Positions 25,241 through 33,752 of a stretch of 64,000 nt of DNA are shown in pieces (position 1 is the first letter of the stretch; the number at the start of each line of letters is the position of its first letter). This DNA is from Sinomonas notoginsengisoli (GTDB lineage Bacteria; Actinomycetota; Actinomycetes; Actinomycetales; Micrococcaceae): positions 124,001 through 188,000 of the forward strand of contig NZ_JAIZDP010000005.1 in NCBI RefSeq assembly GCF_021554725.1. Reading direction: 5' to 3'. The translations under genes and the position numbers were made by a program. The notes under the pieces are model-generated. The model had not been told where the DNA came from, ran no database searches, and saw only the letters and a program-made list of their open reading frames with translations.

Positions 25241-26077
25241 ATGGCGAACTACACCGCCGCTGACATCAAGGCCCTGCGCGAGCGCACGGGCGCCGGCATG
25301 ATGGACGTCAAGAAGGCTCTCGACGAGGCCAACGGGGACGCCGAGAAGGCCATCGAGATCATCCGCATCAAGGGCCTCAAGGGCGCGACCAAGCGCGAGG
25401 GCCGCTCGACCGCCGAGGGCCTCGTGGCCGCGAAGGTCGAGAATGGCGTCGGCGTCATGGTCGAGGTCAACTGCGAGACCGACTTCGTCGCCAAGTCCGC
25501 CAAGTTCATCGAGCTCGCCGACAAGGTGCTCGCGACCGCTGTCGCCTCGGGCGCCTCCGACCTCGAGGCGCTCCTGGGCGCCGACGTCGACGGCAAGCCG
25601 CTGAGCGAGTTCGTCGTCGAGGAAGGCGCTGTCCTCGGCGAGAAGGTCGTCGTCCGCCGCCTCGCCCGCATCGAGGGCAAGACCGTCGACGCCTACCTCC
25701 ACAAGACGTCCAAGGACCTCCCGGCCCAGGTCGGCGTCCTCTTCGCCGTGGACGGCGAAGGCGAGGCCGCCCAGGCCGCAGCCCACGACGTCGCGGTGCA
25801 CGTGGCCGCCATGGCGCCTAACTACCTCCGCCGTGAGGATGTCCCGGCCGATCTCGTCGAGTCCGAGCGTCGCATCGCCGAGGAGACCGCGAAGGCCGAG
25901 GGCAAGCCGGAGGCAGCCTTGACGAAGATCGTCGAGGGTCGCGTGACCGGCTTCTACAAGGGCGAGGTCCTCCTCGACCAGGCGTTCGCCAAGGATGCCA
26001 AGAAGTCCGTCGGCAAGGTCCTCACCGAGGCAGGGGTCGAGGCGACGGCGTTCGCCCGCTTCCGCGTCGGAGCCTAG
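25241..26077 (+). CDS. tsf: Translation elongation factor Ts
   Basis: 278 residues. The N-terminal UBA-like domain starts '[20 protein letters not shown]' and the core carries the EF-Tu-contacting '[13 protein letters not shown]' near residues 76-88, followed by two coiled subdomains. It exchanges GDP for GTP on EF-Tu. It lies 129 bases after rpsB beyond a strong hairpin, and its own terminator follows the stop codon. Confidence 0.97.
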   Translation: MANYTAADIKALRERTGAGMMDVKKALDEANGDAEKAIEIIRIKGLKGATKREGRSTAEGLVAAKVENGVGVMVEVNCETDFVAKSAKFIELADKVLATAVASGASDLEALLGADVDGKPLSEFVVEEGAVLGEKVVVRRLARIEGKTVDAYLHKTSKDLPAQVGVLFAVDGEGEAAQAAAHDVAVHVAAMAPNYLRREDVPADLVESERRIAEETAKAEGKPEAALTKIVEGRVTGFYKGEVLLDQAFAKDAKKSVGKVLTEAGVEATAFARFRVGA

Positions 26078-26086
26078 CACTACCCG

Positions 26087-26118
26087 AAGGGGCGGCCACC
26101 TGGCGTGGCCGCCCCTTT
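26087..26118 (+). terminator. Terminator after tsf
   Basis: Perfect 13-bp stem AAGGGGCGGCCAC/GTGGCCGCCCCTT with a 5-base loop and a final T. It separates rpsB-tsf from pyrH. Confidence 0.85.
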
Positions 26119-26120
26119 GC

Positions 26121-26148
26121 TGTGACCAGATGCAGGGGCGGCTACTCT
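26121..26148 (+). promoter_or_regulatory. Promoter of pyrH (and frr-cdsA)
   Basis: TGTGAC (26121-26126) and TACTCT (26143-26148) are 16 bases apart and lie directly after the tsf terminator. Confidence 0.5.
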
Positions 26149-26193
26149 AGACGCAGGCTCCCGCACACACGCATGACCCGAGGGGACACACCT

Positions 26194-26976
26194 ATGGAAT
26201 CCGTACAGACCGCCGACCCCGCCGACCCCTCAGACCTCACCGCATTCGCCCCGGACCCCGTCAGCGCACCCGAGCACAGGCGCCGAGTCCTGCTGAAGCT
26301 CTCGGGCGAGGTGTTCGGCGGCGGCACGCTCGGGGTCGACCCGGCCACCGTGCGTGGGGTCGCCGAGCAGATCGCTGCGGCCGTCGACGACGTCGAGATC
26401 GCCATCGTCGTGGGCGGCGGCAACTTCTTCCGCGGCGCCGAACTCTCCCTCTCCGGAATGGACCGCTCGCGCGCGGACTACATGGGAATGCTCGGCACAG
26501 TCATGAACTGCCTGGCGCTCCAGGACTTCCTCGAGCAGGCAGGCGTGGAGACCCGAGTCCAGAGCGCCATCACGATGGGCCAGATCGCGGAGGCCTACAT
26601 TCCACGCCGGGCCATTCGCCACATGGAGAAGGGCCGGGTCGTGATCTTCGGTGCCGGGGCTGGGCTGCCGTACTTCTCGACCGACACGGTGGCGGCGCAG
26701 CGCGCACTCGAAGTGCATGCCGACGTCGTGCTCATGGCCAAGAGCGGGGTGGACGGCGTGTACACCGCGGACCCCAAGAAGGATCCCAGCGCCCAGAAGC
26801 TTGAGCACCTCACGTACGATGAGGCACTGCGGCGGGACATCCGGGTCATGGACCAGACCGCCATGACCATGTGCAAGGACAACCGCCTCGAGATGGTCGT
26901 GTTCGGCATGGAGGGCAAGGGCAACGTCACGAAGGCGATCCGCGGCGACCGCCTCGGCACGCGTGTGACCGTCTGA
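26194..26976 (+). CDS. pyrH: UMP kinase
   Basis: 260 residues, amino-acid-kinase fold. '[15 protein letters not shown]' binds phosphate near residue 30, '[13 protein letters not shown]' near 70 and '[18 protein letters not shown]' near 180 are family motifs. It phosphorylates UMP to UDP in pyrimidine synthesis. The ATG at 26194 is chosen because GAGGGGA lies 7 bases upstream; an in-frame ATG at 26173 would add seven residues but overlaps that site. Confidence 0.96.
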   Translation: MESVQTADPADPSDLTAFAPDPVSAPEHRRRVLLKLSGEVFGGGTLGVDPATVRGVAEQIAAAVDDVEIAIVVGGGNFFRGAELSLSGMDRSRADYMGMLGTVMNCLALQDFLEQAGVETRVQSAITMGQIAEAYIPRRAIRHMEKGRVVIFGAGAGLPYFSTDTVAAQRALEVHADVVLMAKSGVDGVYTADPKKDPSAQKLEHLTYDEALRRDIRVMDQTAMTMCKDNRLEMVVFGMEGKGNVTKAIRGDRLGTRVTV

Positions 26977-26993
26977 GGGCGCAGCACATGCGG

Positions 26994-27008
26994 CTAGGAT
27001 GTTCCTAG
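26994..27008 (+). promoter_or_regulatory. Palindrome between pyrH and frr
   Basis: CTAGGA-TGT-TCCTAG, a perfect 6-bp inverted repeat that contains TAGGAT, a possible -10 for frr. It could be a small operator, but no regulator is suggested. Confidence 0.3.
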
Positions 27009-27099
27009 TCCCGCGGCCCCGGCCGGGCGCCCGGCGCGGCCAGCTGCGTCGGCCGGTCCAGAACTACGAAGCTTCAACGAAGCCCACAAGGAGTGCGAC

Positions 27100-27657
27100 G
27101 TGATCGAAGAGACCCTGCTCGAGGCCACCGACAAGATGGAGAAGGCCGTCGAGGTGGCCAAGGAGGACTTCGCGTCGATTCGGACGGGCCGCGCCAACCC
27201 CGCACTGTACGCCAAGGTGATGGTGGACTACTACGGCACCCCCACGCCGCTCCAGCAGCTCGCCTCGTTCCAGGTCTCCGATGCTCGCACCATCCTCATC
27301 ACGCCGTATGACAAGAGCGCCCTGCGCGACGTCGAGAAGGCGCTGAGCGATTCTGAGGTGGGCGCCAACCCGTCCAACGACGGCAACGTGATCCGGGTTG
27401 TCCTGCCTGAGCTCACGCAAGAGCGCCGCAAGGAGTACGTGAAGGTCGTCAAGGGCAAGGGCGAGGACGCGAAGGTCTCGATCCGCAGCATCCGCCGCAA
27501 GGCGAAGGAGTCGCTCGACAAGCTCGTCAAGGACGGCGAGGTCGGAGAGGACGACGGCGCGCGGGGCGAGAAGGAGCTCGACTCCCTGACCAAGAAGCAC
27601 GTCGAGGCCGTTGACGAGCTGGTCAAGCGCAAGGAAGCCGAGCTTCTCGAAGTCTGA
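27100..27657 (+). CDS. frr: Ribosome recycling factor
   Basis: 185 residues, exactly the family length. '[13 protein letters not shown]' at about 24-36, '[14 protein letters not shown]' near 69 and '[14 protein letters not shown]' near 106 are diagnostic. Together with EF-G it splits post-termination ribosomes. GTG start with AAGGAG 6 bases upstream. The stop overlaps the cdsA start by one base. Confidence 0.97.
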   Translation: MIEETLLEATDKMEKAVEVAKEDFASIRTGRANPALYAKVMVDYYGTPTPLQQLASFQVSDARTILITPYDKSALRDVEKALSDSEVGANPSNDGNVIRVVLPELTQERRKEYVKVVKGKGEDAKVSIRSIRRKAKESLDKLVKDGEVGEDDGARGEKELDSLTKKHVEAVDELVKRKEAELLEV

Positions 27658-28619
27658 TGAGCACGCCCCAGCCCGACGTGCCGCATACGGGAGGCGAATC
27701 CCCGAGCGCCCCGGCGCCGGGGGAGGCCGGTCCCGGTCAACGCCGAGACCGCAGGTCCCCGGGGTCCTCGCGGGTTGGCCGCAACCTACCCGCCGCGATC
27801 TCAGTAGGGCTCTCCCTGCTCGCGGTGCTCCTGGCCGGGCTCTTCCTGTGGCCGATGGGCTTCGTGCTCATCGCGGTGGCCGCGGCGATCCTCGGCGTGT
27901 GGGAGGTGTTCCGGGCCCTCGAGGCCCACGGCACCCGAGTTCCCGTCGTGCCGATCCTCGGCGCGGCGGTCGCGATTCCCGCGACGGCGTACTTCGCCGG
28001 CCAGGAGGCCCAGCTGTTCGCGCTCCTGGCCAGCTGCGCGGCGGTGCTGCTCTGGCAGAGCCTCGAGCACCCCGACGGCGCCGCCAGGAGCGTCTTCGCC
28101 GGGGTGTTCCTGGTCCTGTGGGTCCCGTTCCTGATCGGCTACGCCGTCCTGCCGCTCCACGCTTCCGCATCGCCACCGGGCCTCGGGCTGTGGCCCGGCG
28201 GGACGGTACCCTCCGCGACGCTCGAGCTCGTGCTCACGCTCCTGCTGGTCGTGGCCAACGACACGTTCGGCTACATCGTCGGAGCGAGCCTGGGCAAGCA
28301 TCCGATGGCCCCGAAGATCAGCCCCAAGAAGTCGTGGGAGGGTTTCGCGGGGTCGGTGGCGGGAGCGATGGTCGTTGGCGTGCTGGGCGCGGTCTTCCTG
28401 CTCGGGCGGCCCTGGTGGGTAGGTGTCGTGCTCGCAGTCGTCATGGTCGGCGCGGCGACTGCGGGAGACCTCGCCGAGTCGATGGTCAAGCGCGAGCTCG
28501 GCATCAAGGACATGAGCAGTATCCTCCCGGGGCACGGTGGCATGATGGACCGGCTGGACTCGATACTGTTCGCGACGCCCGCCGCCTACCTCGTCTTCAA
28601 TCTCCTGGCGGGTACTTAG
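27657..28619 (+). CDS. cdsA: Phosphatidate cytidylyltransferase
   Basis: 320 residues, about eight membrane helices after a disordered Pro-rich N-terminus (residues 1-45). The family signature near the C-terminus is complete: 'SMVKRELGIKDMSSILPG' followed by 'HGGMMDRLDS'. It makes CDP-diacylglycerol from phosphatidic acid and CTP at the membrane, the precursor used by CDP-alcohol transferases such as the one at 18695. One-base overlap with frr (TGATG) indicates translational coupling. Confidence 0.96.
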   Translation: MSTPQPDVPHTGGESPSAPAPGEAGPGQRRDRRSPGSSRVGRNLPAAISVGLSLLAVLLAGLFLWPMGFVLIAVAAAILGVWEVFRALEAHGTRVPVVPILGAAVAIPATAYFAGQEAQLFALLASCAAVLLWQSLEHPDGAARSVFAGVFLVLWVPFLIGYAVLPLHASASPPGLGLWPGGTVPSATLELVLTLLLVVANDTFGYIVGASLGKHPMAPKISPKKSWEGFAGSVAGAMVVGVLGAVFLLGRPWWVGVVLAVVMVGAATAGDLAESMVKRELGIKDMSSILPGHGGMMDRLDSILFATPAAYLVFNLLAGT

Positions 28620-28682
28620 CTGTGGTCTAAGGCTTGGAGGCGTCGATGATCGACTTTCGGATGGATGAGAGGACGCGTACAC

Positions 28683-29258
28683 GTGGCCCACACTGAGGAC
28701 AGCGCTGCGGCAGGATTCGACCGAGTAGGACGCGGCGACCTGGGCTACAGCCCCAAACAGGTGGAGAAGTTTCTCAGCGCGGCCCGGGCCTACCTCGAGG
28801 ATCCGTCGGTACCGACCGTGACGAGCCACCAGGTCCGCACGGTCTCATTCGACGCCGTACGCGGCGGTTACGACGCGAACGAGGTCGACGCCGCGCTGGA
28901 CCGTCTCGAGGACGCGTTCGCGCGCCGCGAGCGGGACGACCTCATCCAGCGCTCGGGCGAGGATGCTTGGCTGCGGGAGATCGGCCAGCTCGCCGGGGTC
29001 CTCCGCGGCCGCCTCGTACGGCCGGACGGAGAGCGGTTCCGCCGTCCGTCCAGTCAGAAGGCCCCCAGCTACCACGTCCAGGACGTCGATTCGCTGTGCG
29101 TGCGTCTCCTCGAGTACCTCGAGCATGGCTCGCCACTGCGCGCGGATGAGGTCCGCACCGCCGTCTTCCGTACCGTCAGCGGGCCGGAGGGCTACGAGGA
29201 GACCCAGGTGGACGCCTTCCTTGACCGGGTTGTCGAGCTCATGGCAGCGATCGACTGA
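28683..29258 (+). CDS. DivIVA-domain-containing protein
   Basis: 191 residues with two similar modules: 'GYSPKQVEKFLSAARAYLED' and 'VSFDAVRGGYDANEVDAALD' in the N-terminal half, then 'AVFRTVSGPEGYEETQVDAF' at the end. Each resembles the short DivIVA/DUF-type motif in which 'GY...VD.FL' caps a coiled helix. No long coiled coil is present, so it is not a classical Wag31/DivIVA polar scaffold; a small cell-envelope or division accessory role is a guess. The GTG at 28683 has GAGAGGA about 9 bases upstream. It lies 63 bases after cdsA. Confidence 0.78.
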   Translation: MAHTEDSAAAGFDRVGRGDLGYSPKQVEKFLSAARAYLEDPSVPTVTSHQVRTVSFDAVRGGYDANEVDAALDRLEDAFARRERDDLIQRSGEDAWLREIGQLAGVLRGRLVRPDGERFRRPSSQKAPSYHVQDVDSLCVRLLEYLEHGSPLRADEVRTAVFRTVSGPEGYEETQVDAFLDRVVELMAAID

Positions 29259-29280
29259 CGCACGAGCGCGCGCGGCGTCC

Positions 29281-30780
29281 TCAGTCCCGCGGTTCGGGCG
29301 AGTGCAGCCGCACGAGGAAGCGGTCTGCGCCGCGCGGCACTGTCCCGCCGCTGGCCCGCGAGACGAGCAACATCGCCGCGAAGGCGAGCGGGACGGTCCA
29401 CGCGGCCGGCTGGGCGCACGCCACTGCCAGGAAGGAGTGCTGGACCGCTTCTCCCAACGCTCCCGAGGCAATCAGGGCGGACGCGATGAGCGCCCCACCG
29501 CACGCGAGGGCGCCCGCGACCATCCCGGCGACCGCCCCCGCGGGCGTCAGCCCGCGCCACCATATGCCCAGCACGAGGAGGGGGCAGATGGTCGATGCAG
29601 TGAACGCGAACACGAGCCCGACGCTCCCAGCAAGGGCTTGAGGGCCGACCCCGAGCGCCAACGAGAAGGGCACGAGTGCCGACAGGGCGGCTGAGACGCG
29701 GAATCCCCGCACACTCCCGCTGAACAGCTCCTGGCTGATCACGCCCGCAACGGAGACCAGCAGCCCGGAAGTCGTCGAGAGGAAGGCAGCCATCGCTCCT
29801 GCGAGCACGAGGGCGGAGAGCGCGGTGCCGAGCGGTCCGGCCAAGAGGCGCTCTGGCAGGAGGATCGCGAGGGCGTCGCCTTGGCTTGCCAGGTCAGGCG
29901 CTGCGAGACGGCCGATCGCGCCGAAGGCGGTCGGGAACAGGTAGAACACGGACAGCAGGCCCAGCACGATCACGGTCGTCCGGCGGGCGGTCCGGCCGTC
30001 CGGGTTGGTGTAGAAGCGTACGAGGACATGCGGCAGCCCGAGCGTCCCGAAGAGCAGGGCGAGCAGCAGCGAGAAGGTGCGGTATCCGCCGTCGGGCGCC
30101 CCCAGTGAGCCCGCAGGAAGCTCGGGTCCGGATCCTGCCGTGACGGCTCCGGCGAGGTCAGGGACGCCGCGCCCTGCGAGGAGCAGGACCAGGAACACGG
30201 CCGGAACGGCGAGGGAAGCGAGCTTGAGCCAGAACTGGAAGGCTTGGACGAAGGTGATCGACCGCATTCCGCCAAGCATGACGGCGAGAACGACGACGAC
30301 GATCACGGCCGCCGAGCCGGCCCAGCCGGGCAGTCCGGTGGTGATCCGGACCGCCAGGGCCGCCCCCTGCAGCTGCGGGATGATGTACAGCCATCCGATG
30401 AGGATCACCAGGACGCTCGTGGTGCGGCGGGCGGCCAGCGATCCGAGCCTCGCGGCGGTGAAGTCCGGTATCGTGTAGGCCCCTGAGCGCCGCAGAGGGG
30501 CGGCGACGAACAGCAGCAGCATGAGGAATCCCGCCGTGTACCCCACCGGGTACCAGAGGGCGTTGGAGCCGCTGATCATGATGAGGCCGGCGACCCCGAG
30601 GAAGCTTGCCGCGGAGAGGTACTCGCCGCCGATAGCCGAGGCGTTCCACCAGGGTGGCACGGTGCGGGAGGCGACGTAGAAGTCGCCGGTGGTGCGCGAG
30701 ATCCGCAGCCCGTAGAACCCGACGAGGACGGTGGCAACCGCTACGACGACGAGCGCCGTCAGGCCGATCGCCGGGGTCAC
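29281..30780 (-). CDS. Sodium/solute symporter (SSS family), acetate/pyruvate-type
   Basis: 499 residues and about thirteen membrane helices. 'DFYVASRTVPPWWNASAIGGEYLSAASFLG' is the family's start region, read here as separate blocks around residues 31-60. 'RFYTNPDGRTARRTTV' and 'FLSTTSGLLVSVAGVISQE' are the conserved middle elements of the ActP/MctC branch (monocarboxylate uptake). GTG start; the first four bases overlap the small membrane protein upstream. It is the last gene of a four-gene minus-strand operon with a two-component system, which probably controls it. Confidence 0.9.
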   Translation of the reverse strand: MTPAIGLTALVVVAVATVLVGFYGLRISRTTGDFYVASRTVPPWWNASAIGGEYLSAASFLGVAGLIMISGSNALWYPVGYTAGFLMLLLFVAAPLRRSGAYTIPDFTAARLGSLAARRTTSVLVILIGWLYIIPQLQGAALAVRITTGLPGWAGSAAVIVVVVLAVMLGGMRSITFVQAFQFWLKLASLAVPAVFLVLLLAGRGVPDLAGAVTAGSGPELPAGSLGAPDGGYRTFSLLLALLFGTLGLPHVLVRFYTNPDGRTARRTTVIVLGLLSVFYLFPTAFGAIGRLAAPDLASQGDALAILLPERLLAGPLGTALSALVLAGAMAAFLSTTSGLLVSVAGVISQELFSGSVRGFRVSAALSALVPFSLALGVGPQALAGSVGLVFAFTASTICPLLVLGIWWRGLTPAGAVAGMVAGALACGGALIASALIASGALGEAVQHSFLAVACAQPAAWTVPLAFAAMLLVSRASGGTVPRGADRFLVRLHSPEPRD

Positions 30781-31169
30781 GGACGATCCCTCAGAAGGTC
30801 CGCGTACCGCTGCTCGTTGCGTGTCGCCGCCCGGTAGTAGGCGATGGCAGCGACCACCGCGGCGGGGTAGGGCAGGACGCCGATGAGCAGCCACCCCAGT
30901 GGGACCCCTGGCAGCCAGGGAAGGTCTCCGCCGAGCTCGGACAGGGCCCAGAGGGCTGCCACGGCAGTGAGGAAGGCGCCGGCGACGAGGGCCGCGAGGC
31001 GCAGCTGGGAGCGCAGGAGCGAGCGCAGGACCACGGTTCCGAGCTCCGACTGCTCAGCAACCTCCCGCGAGAGCGACGGGGTGCGCGGGGCGCGGGCCGC
31101 GCTGGAGAGCGGGGCAGTCACGCGCACGCGCTTCGACCGGTCGACGCGGCGCTCGCCGCCGCCCTCCAT
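30777..31169 (-). CDS. Small membrane protein paired with the symporter
   Basis: 130 residues. A basic N-terminus is followed by two predicted helices, 'LAALVAGAFLTAVAALWAL' near 66-84 and 'LGWLLIGVLPYPAAVVAAIAY' near 95-115, with a short charged tail. The size, topology and 4-base overlap with the symporter resemble the DUF485-type partner that precedes ActP at 33357, but the sequence is not clearly homologous. It may be an accessory subunit of the transporter. The ATG at 31169 removes an upstream open stretch that overlaps the response regulator. Confidence 0.75.
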   Translation of the reverse strand: MEGGGERRVDRSKRVRVTAPLSSAARAPRTPSLSREVAEQSELGTVVLRSLLRSQLRLAALVAGAFLTAVAALWALSELGGDLPWLPGVPLGWLLIGVLPYPAAVVAAIAYYRAATRNEQRYADLLRDRP

Positions 31170-31200
31170 CAAGGCGCGGCTCCGTACGCGGCAGTGCGTC

Positions 31201-31935
31201 TCATGGCAGCGGGCGGATCCGGTTCGCTGCGAGCCGTTCGCGCAGTCCTGGCAGGAGACGCCTGCTGACGGGCAGCTCGCTCCCGCCGGCGAGGACCGAG
31301 GGCTGGGGGCCGCCGAGCCGCAGCTGCTGGACCGCGTCCATGGCCACGAGATACGAGCGGTGGATGCGCACGAACCCGGCGGGACCCCACTGCCGTTCCA
31401 AGTCCGTGAGCGGGACCCGCACCAAATACGAGCCCTCGGGGGTGTGCAGGCGCGCGTAGTCGCCCTGAGCCTGGACGAAGGCGACGTCATCCCGGCGGAT
31501 CATGCGCGTCACGCCGCCCTGCTCCACGGTGATCACCTCGGGTGCCGTTTCCGTGGCGGCCCCGCGGCTGCCCTCGCGTGCCTCGGCGATCCGCCCGACG
31601 CAGCGTTCGAGGCGCTCGGGCCGGACAGGCTTGAGGAGGTAGTCGACCGCGGCGAGGTCGAAGGCCTCAAGGGCGTGGTCCTCGTCCGCGGTGACGAACA
31701 CGACCGCGGGCGGCGCCGCGAAGCGGGCGATGACCCGGGCGAGCTCGAGGCCGGTGAGCCCGGGCATGTGGATGTCCAGGAAGATCGCGTCGACGTCCTC
31801 GCGCTCGAGGATCTTCAGCGCCTCGGTTCCCGAGGTGGCCGTGTGGACCGCACCGATGCGGTCGTCCCGGCCCAGGAGATACGAGAGCTCCTGGACCGCG
31901 GGAAGCTCGTCGTCGACGACGAGGGCGGTGATCAT
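31201..31935 (-). CDS. LytTR-family response regulator
   Basis: 244 residues. Receiver domain with acidic pocket 'VVDDE' (7-10) and phosphoacceptor D54 in 'IFLDIHMPG', 'FVTADEDHALEAF' and K near 102 in 'DYLLKPVRPERL'. The C-terminal LytTR DNA-binding domain (about 135-240) shows 'VAFVQAQGDYARLHTPEGSY' and 'FVRIHRSYLV'. It starts 5 bases after the histidine kinase stop. LytTR regulators with LytS-type kinases often control carboxylate or pyruvate transporters (BtsSR, YpdAB), which fits the symporter downstream. Confidence 0.93.
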   Translation of the reverse strand: MITALVVDDELPAVQELSYLLGRDDRIGAVHTATSGTEALKILEREDVDAIFLDIHMPGLTGLELARVIARFAAPPAVVFVTADEDHALEAFDLAAVDYLLKPVRPERLERCVGRIAEAREGSRGAATETAPEVITVEQGGVTRMIRRDDVAFVQAQGDYARLHTPEGSYLVRVPLTDLERQWGPAGFVRIHRSYLVAMDAVQQLRLGGPQPSVLAGGSELPVSRRLLPGLRERLAANRIRPLP

Positions 31936-31940
31936 GCGCC

Positions 31941-33161
31941 TCAGTTTACTGGCGGAAGCACGTCATGCTGAGGCTGCGACTTGGGAATGCGCATGGTGAC
32001 GAGCGTGCCTTCCCCGGGGGCGGTCTCCACGACGAGGCCATGGTCGTCGCCGTAGACCTGGCGGAGCCTCGCGTCGACGTTGCGGAGGCCCACGTGGACC
32101 CCACCGGCATGGCCCGCGAGGACTTCGCGCAGCCGCTCTGGGTCCATGCCTGCGCCGTCATCCTCGATCCGGACGATTGCCTCGTGGGTGCTGTCCTCGG
32201 CGGTGATGCTGATGCGGCCCGCGCCCTCGCGGGCTTCGAGACCGTGCCGCACGGCGTTCTCGACGAGGGGCTGCAGGCTCAGGAACGGAATCAGGATGCC
32301 GAGCACCTCGGGCGCGATGCGCAGGCTCACCTGGAGCCGTTCGCCGAACCGCGCCCGTTCGAGGAGGAGGTACTGGTCGATGCTCCTGAGCTCCTCCGCC
32401 AGCGTGGTGAAGTCGCCGTGCCGGCGGAACGAGTACCGCGTGAAGTCGGCGAACTCGACCACGAGCTCCCTGGCCCGCGCGGGGTCGGTGAGGATGTACG
32501 AGGCGATCGCGTTGAGCGAGTTGTAGATGAAGTGCGGGCTGATCTGGGCCCGCAGCGCCCGCACCTCCGCCTCCATGAGCAGAGTGCGCGAGCGGTCCAG
32601 CTCGGCCAGCTCGGCCTGGGTTGCGACCCACTCGGCCACCTCGCCTGTCGCACGGACGAGCCCCGCTCCGGCCGAGGGAGAGAAGGCGATGACGGTGCCG
32701 ATCACGCGCGCCCCTGCGCGGACCGGCGCGATGACGGCTCCGCGCAGCCGGCACTCCGGCTCGGTGCAGCCCGTCTCAGCACACTCCAGCTCGGATTCGT
32801 CCGCCACACGGGCCCGGCCCTGTGCGAGGGTCGTGGCCGCAAGCGCCATGGCCGTTCCTGCGTGGGCCGGACTCTCCCCGTCCCATGCGAGCAGCCGGGA
32901 GTCGTCCGTGAGGGCAAGCGCGGGCGCGCCGAGCATCGAGCGGAGATGGTGGGCGGCCTTCGCCGCACCGGCTGGCTCGAGGCCGCCCCGCAGGTACCGC
33001 CCTGCCTGCGCCGCTGAGTGCAGGATCGTGTAGCTGGCGCGCTCGGCATCGCTGCCGAAGTCCCGCCGAGAGCTCCACATCCTCCAGGCACCTGCCCCCA
33101 CGGCCACCCCCGTCACGAGCACCAGGGCAAGGACGGCGAAGGTGAGGACGTCAGGCGGCAT
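31941..33161 (-). CDS. LytS-like sensor histidine kinase
   Basis: 406 residues. One N-terminal membrane helix (5-25), then a GAF-like sensor region with three closely spaced cysteines (C127, C132, C137, 'ECAETGCTEPECR'), then the His_kinase domain with H210 in 'QISPHFIYNSLN' and an HATPase domain ('PLVENAVRHG', 'DDGAGMDP', 'HVGLRNVDARL'). There are no multiple 5TM-LytS helices, so any signal is sensed in the cytoplasm or through a partner. It heads the operon kinase-regulator-small protein-symporter. Confidence 0.92.
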   Translation of the reverse strand: MPPDVLTFAVLALVLVTGVAVGAGAWRMWSSRRDFGSDAERASYTILHSAAQAGRYLRGGLEPAGAAKAAHHLRSMLGAPALALTDDSRLLAWDGESPAHAGTAMALAATTLAQGRARVADESELECAETGCTEPECRLRGAVIAPVRAGARVIGTVIAFSPSAGAGLVRATGEVAEWVATQAELAELDRSRTLLMEAEVRALRAQISPHFIYNSLNAIASYILTDPARARELVVEFADFTRYSFRRHGDFTTLAEELRSIDQYLLLERARFGERLQVSLRIAPEVLGILIPFLSLQPLVENAVRHGLEAREGAGRISITAEDSTHEAIVRIEDDGAGMDPERLREVLAGHAGGVHVGLRNVDARLRQVYGDDHGLVVETAPGEGTLVTMRIPKSQPQHDVLPPVN

Positions 33162-33167
33162 GCTGAC

Positions 33168-33173
33168 AGGCTA
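33168..33173 (-). promoter_or_regulatory. Leaderless-type -10 of the histidine kinase operon
   Basis: TAGCCT on the minus strand ends 6 bases before the ATG at 33161. Confidence 0.5.
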
Positions 33174-33300
33174 ACGGCAGGGGGCGGCGTCGTGTCAGGG
33201 CGTGCCGCTCGGCGTGGGTTGCGCGCCGTTCGGCGCAGGGAGACGTCCGTTCAGCGACGGGGTGCCCTGAGCGCTGGAACTTGCGCCTTGCGGACCGCGA

Positions 33301-33318
33301 GAGTGATGTGCATCACTC
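33301..33318 (+). promoter_or_regulatory. CRP/GlxR-type operator before the acetate symporter operon
   Basis: GAGTGATG-TG-CATCACTC, a perfect 8-bp palindrome whose core is GTGA-N6-TCAC (33303-33316), the binding pattern of cAMP-dependent CRP/GlxR regulators. It is 39 bases before the DUF485 start codon, with GGAGGA as ribosome binding site in between. Confidence 0.7.
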
Positions 33319-33356
33319 ATTCGCCGGGGTAGGGCCCGGCACGTTACGGAGGACCC

Positions 33357-33752
33357 ATGGCCAACGACGCCTCCCGGGACGCGACGGCCGCCTCGGCCGC
33401 GCACCCGGACTTCCAGCTGGTCCAGGCCAGTGAAGAGTTCCGCGAACTGCGCAAGAGCCACCGCAGCTTCGTGTTCCCGATCGCCGGAGCGTTCCTGCTC
33501 TGGTACTTCCTGTACGTTCTGCTCGCCGACTATGCGCACGACTTCATGTCGATCAAGCTGTTCGGCAACATCACAGTGGGCCTCGTGCTCGGCCTGCTCC
33601 AGTTCGTGAGCACCTTCGGGATTACCGCGTGGTACGTCCACCATGCCAACAAGAACCTCGATCCGGCTGCCGAGGCGATCCGCGGCGAGATCGAGCAGCA
33701 CGACTTCGATGGGGCCGCATCCCGCCGCGATGCCGATGGGAGCGCCCGATGA
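33357..33752 (+). CDS. DUF485-family membrane protein
   Basis: 131 residues. Two helices ('FVFPIAGAFLLWYFLYVLLADY' split near 43-64, and a second near 76-98) with the DUF485 hallmark 'SEEFRELRKSHRSFVFP' before the first. Proteins of this family are nearly always encoded directly before an ActP-type symporter and are thought to assist it. It overlaps the symporter by 4 bases (ATGA). Confidence 0.92.
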   Translation: MANDASRDATAASAAHPDFQLVQASEEFRELRKSHRSFVFPIAGAFLLWYFLYVLLADYAHDFMSIKLFGNITVGLVLGLLQFVSTFGITAWYVHHANKNLDPAAEAIRGEIEQHDFDGAASRRDADGSAR

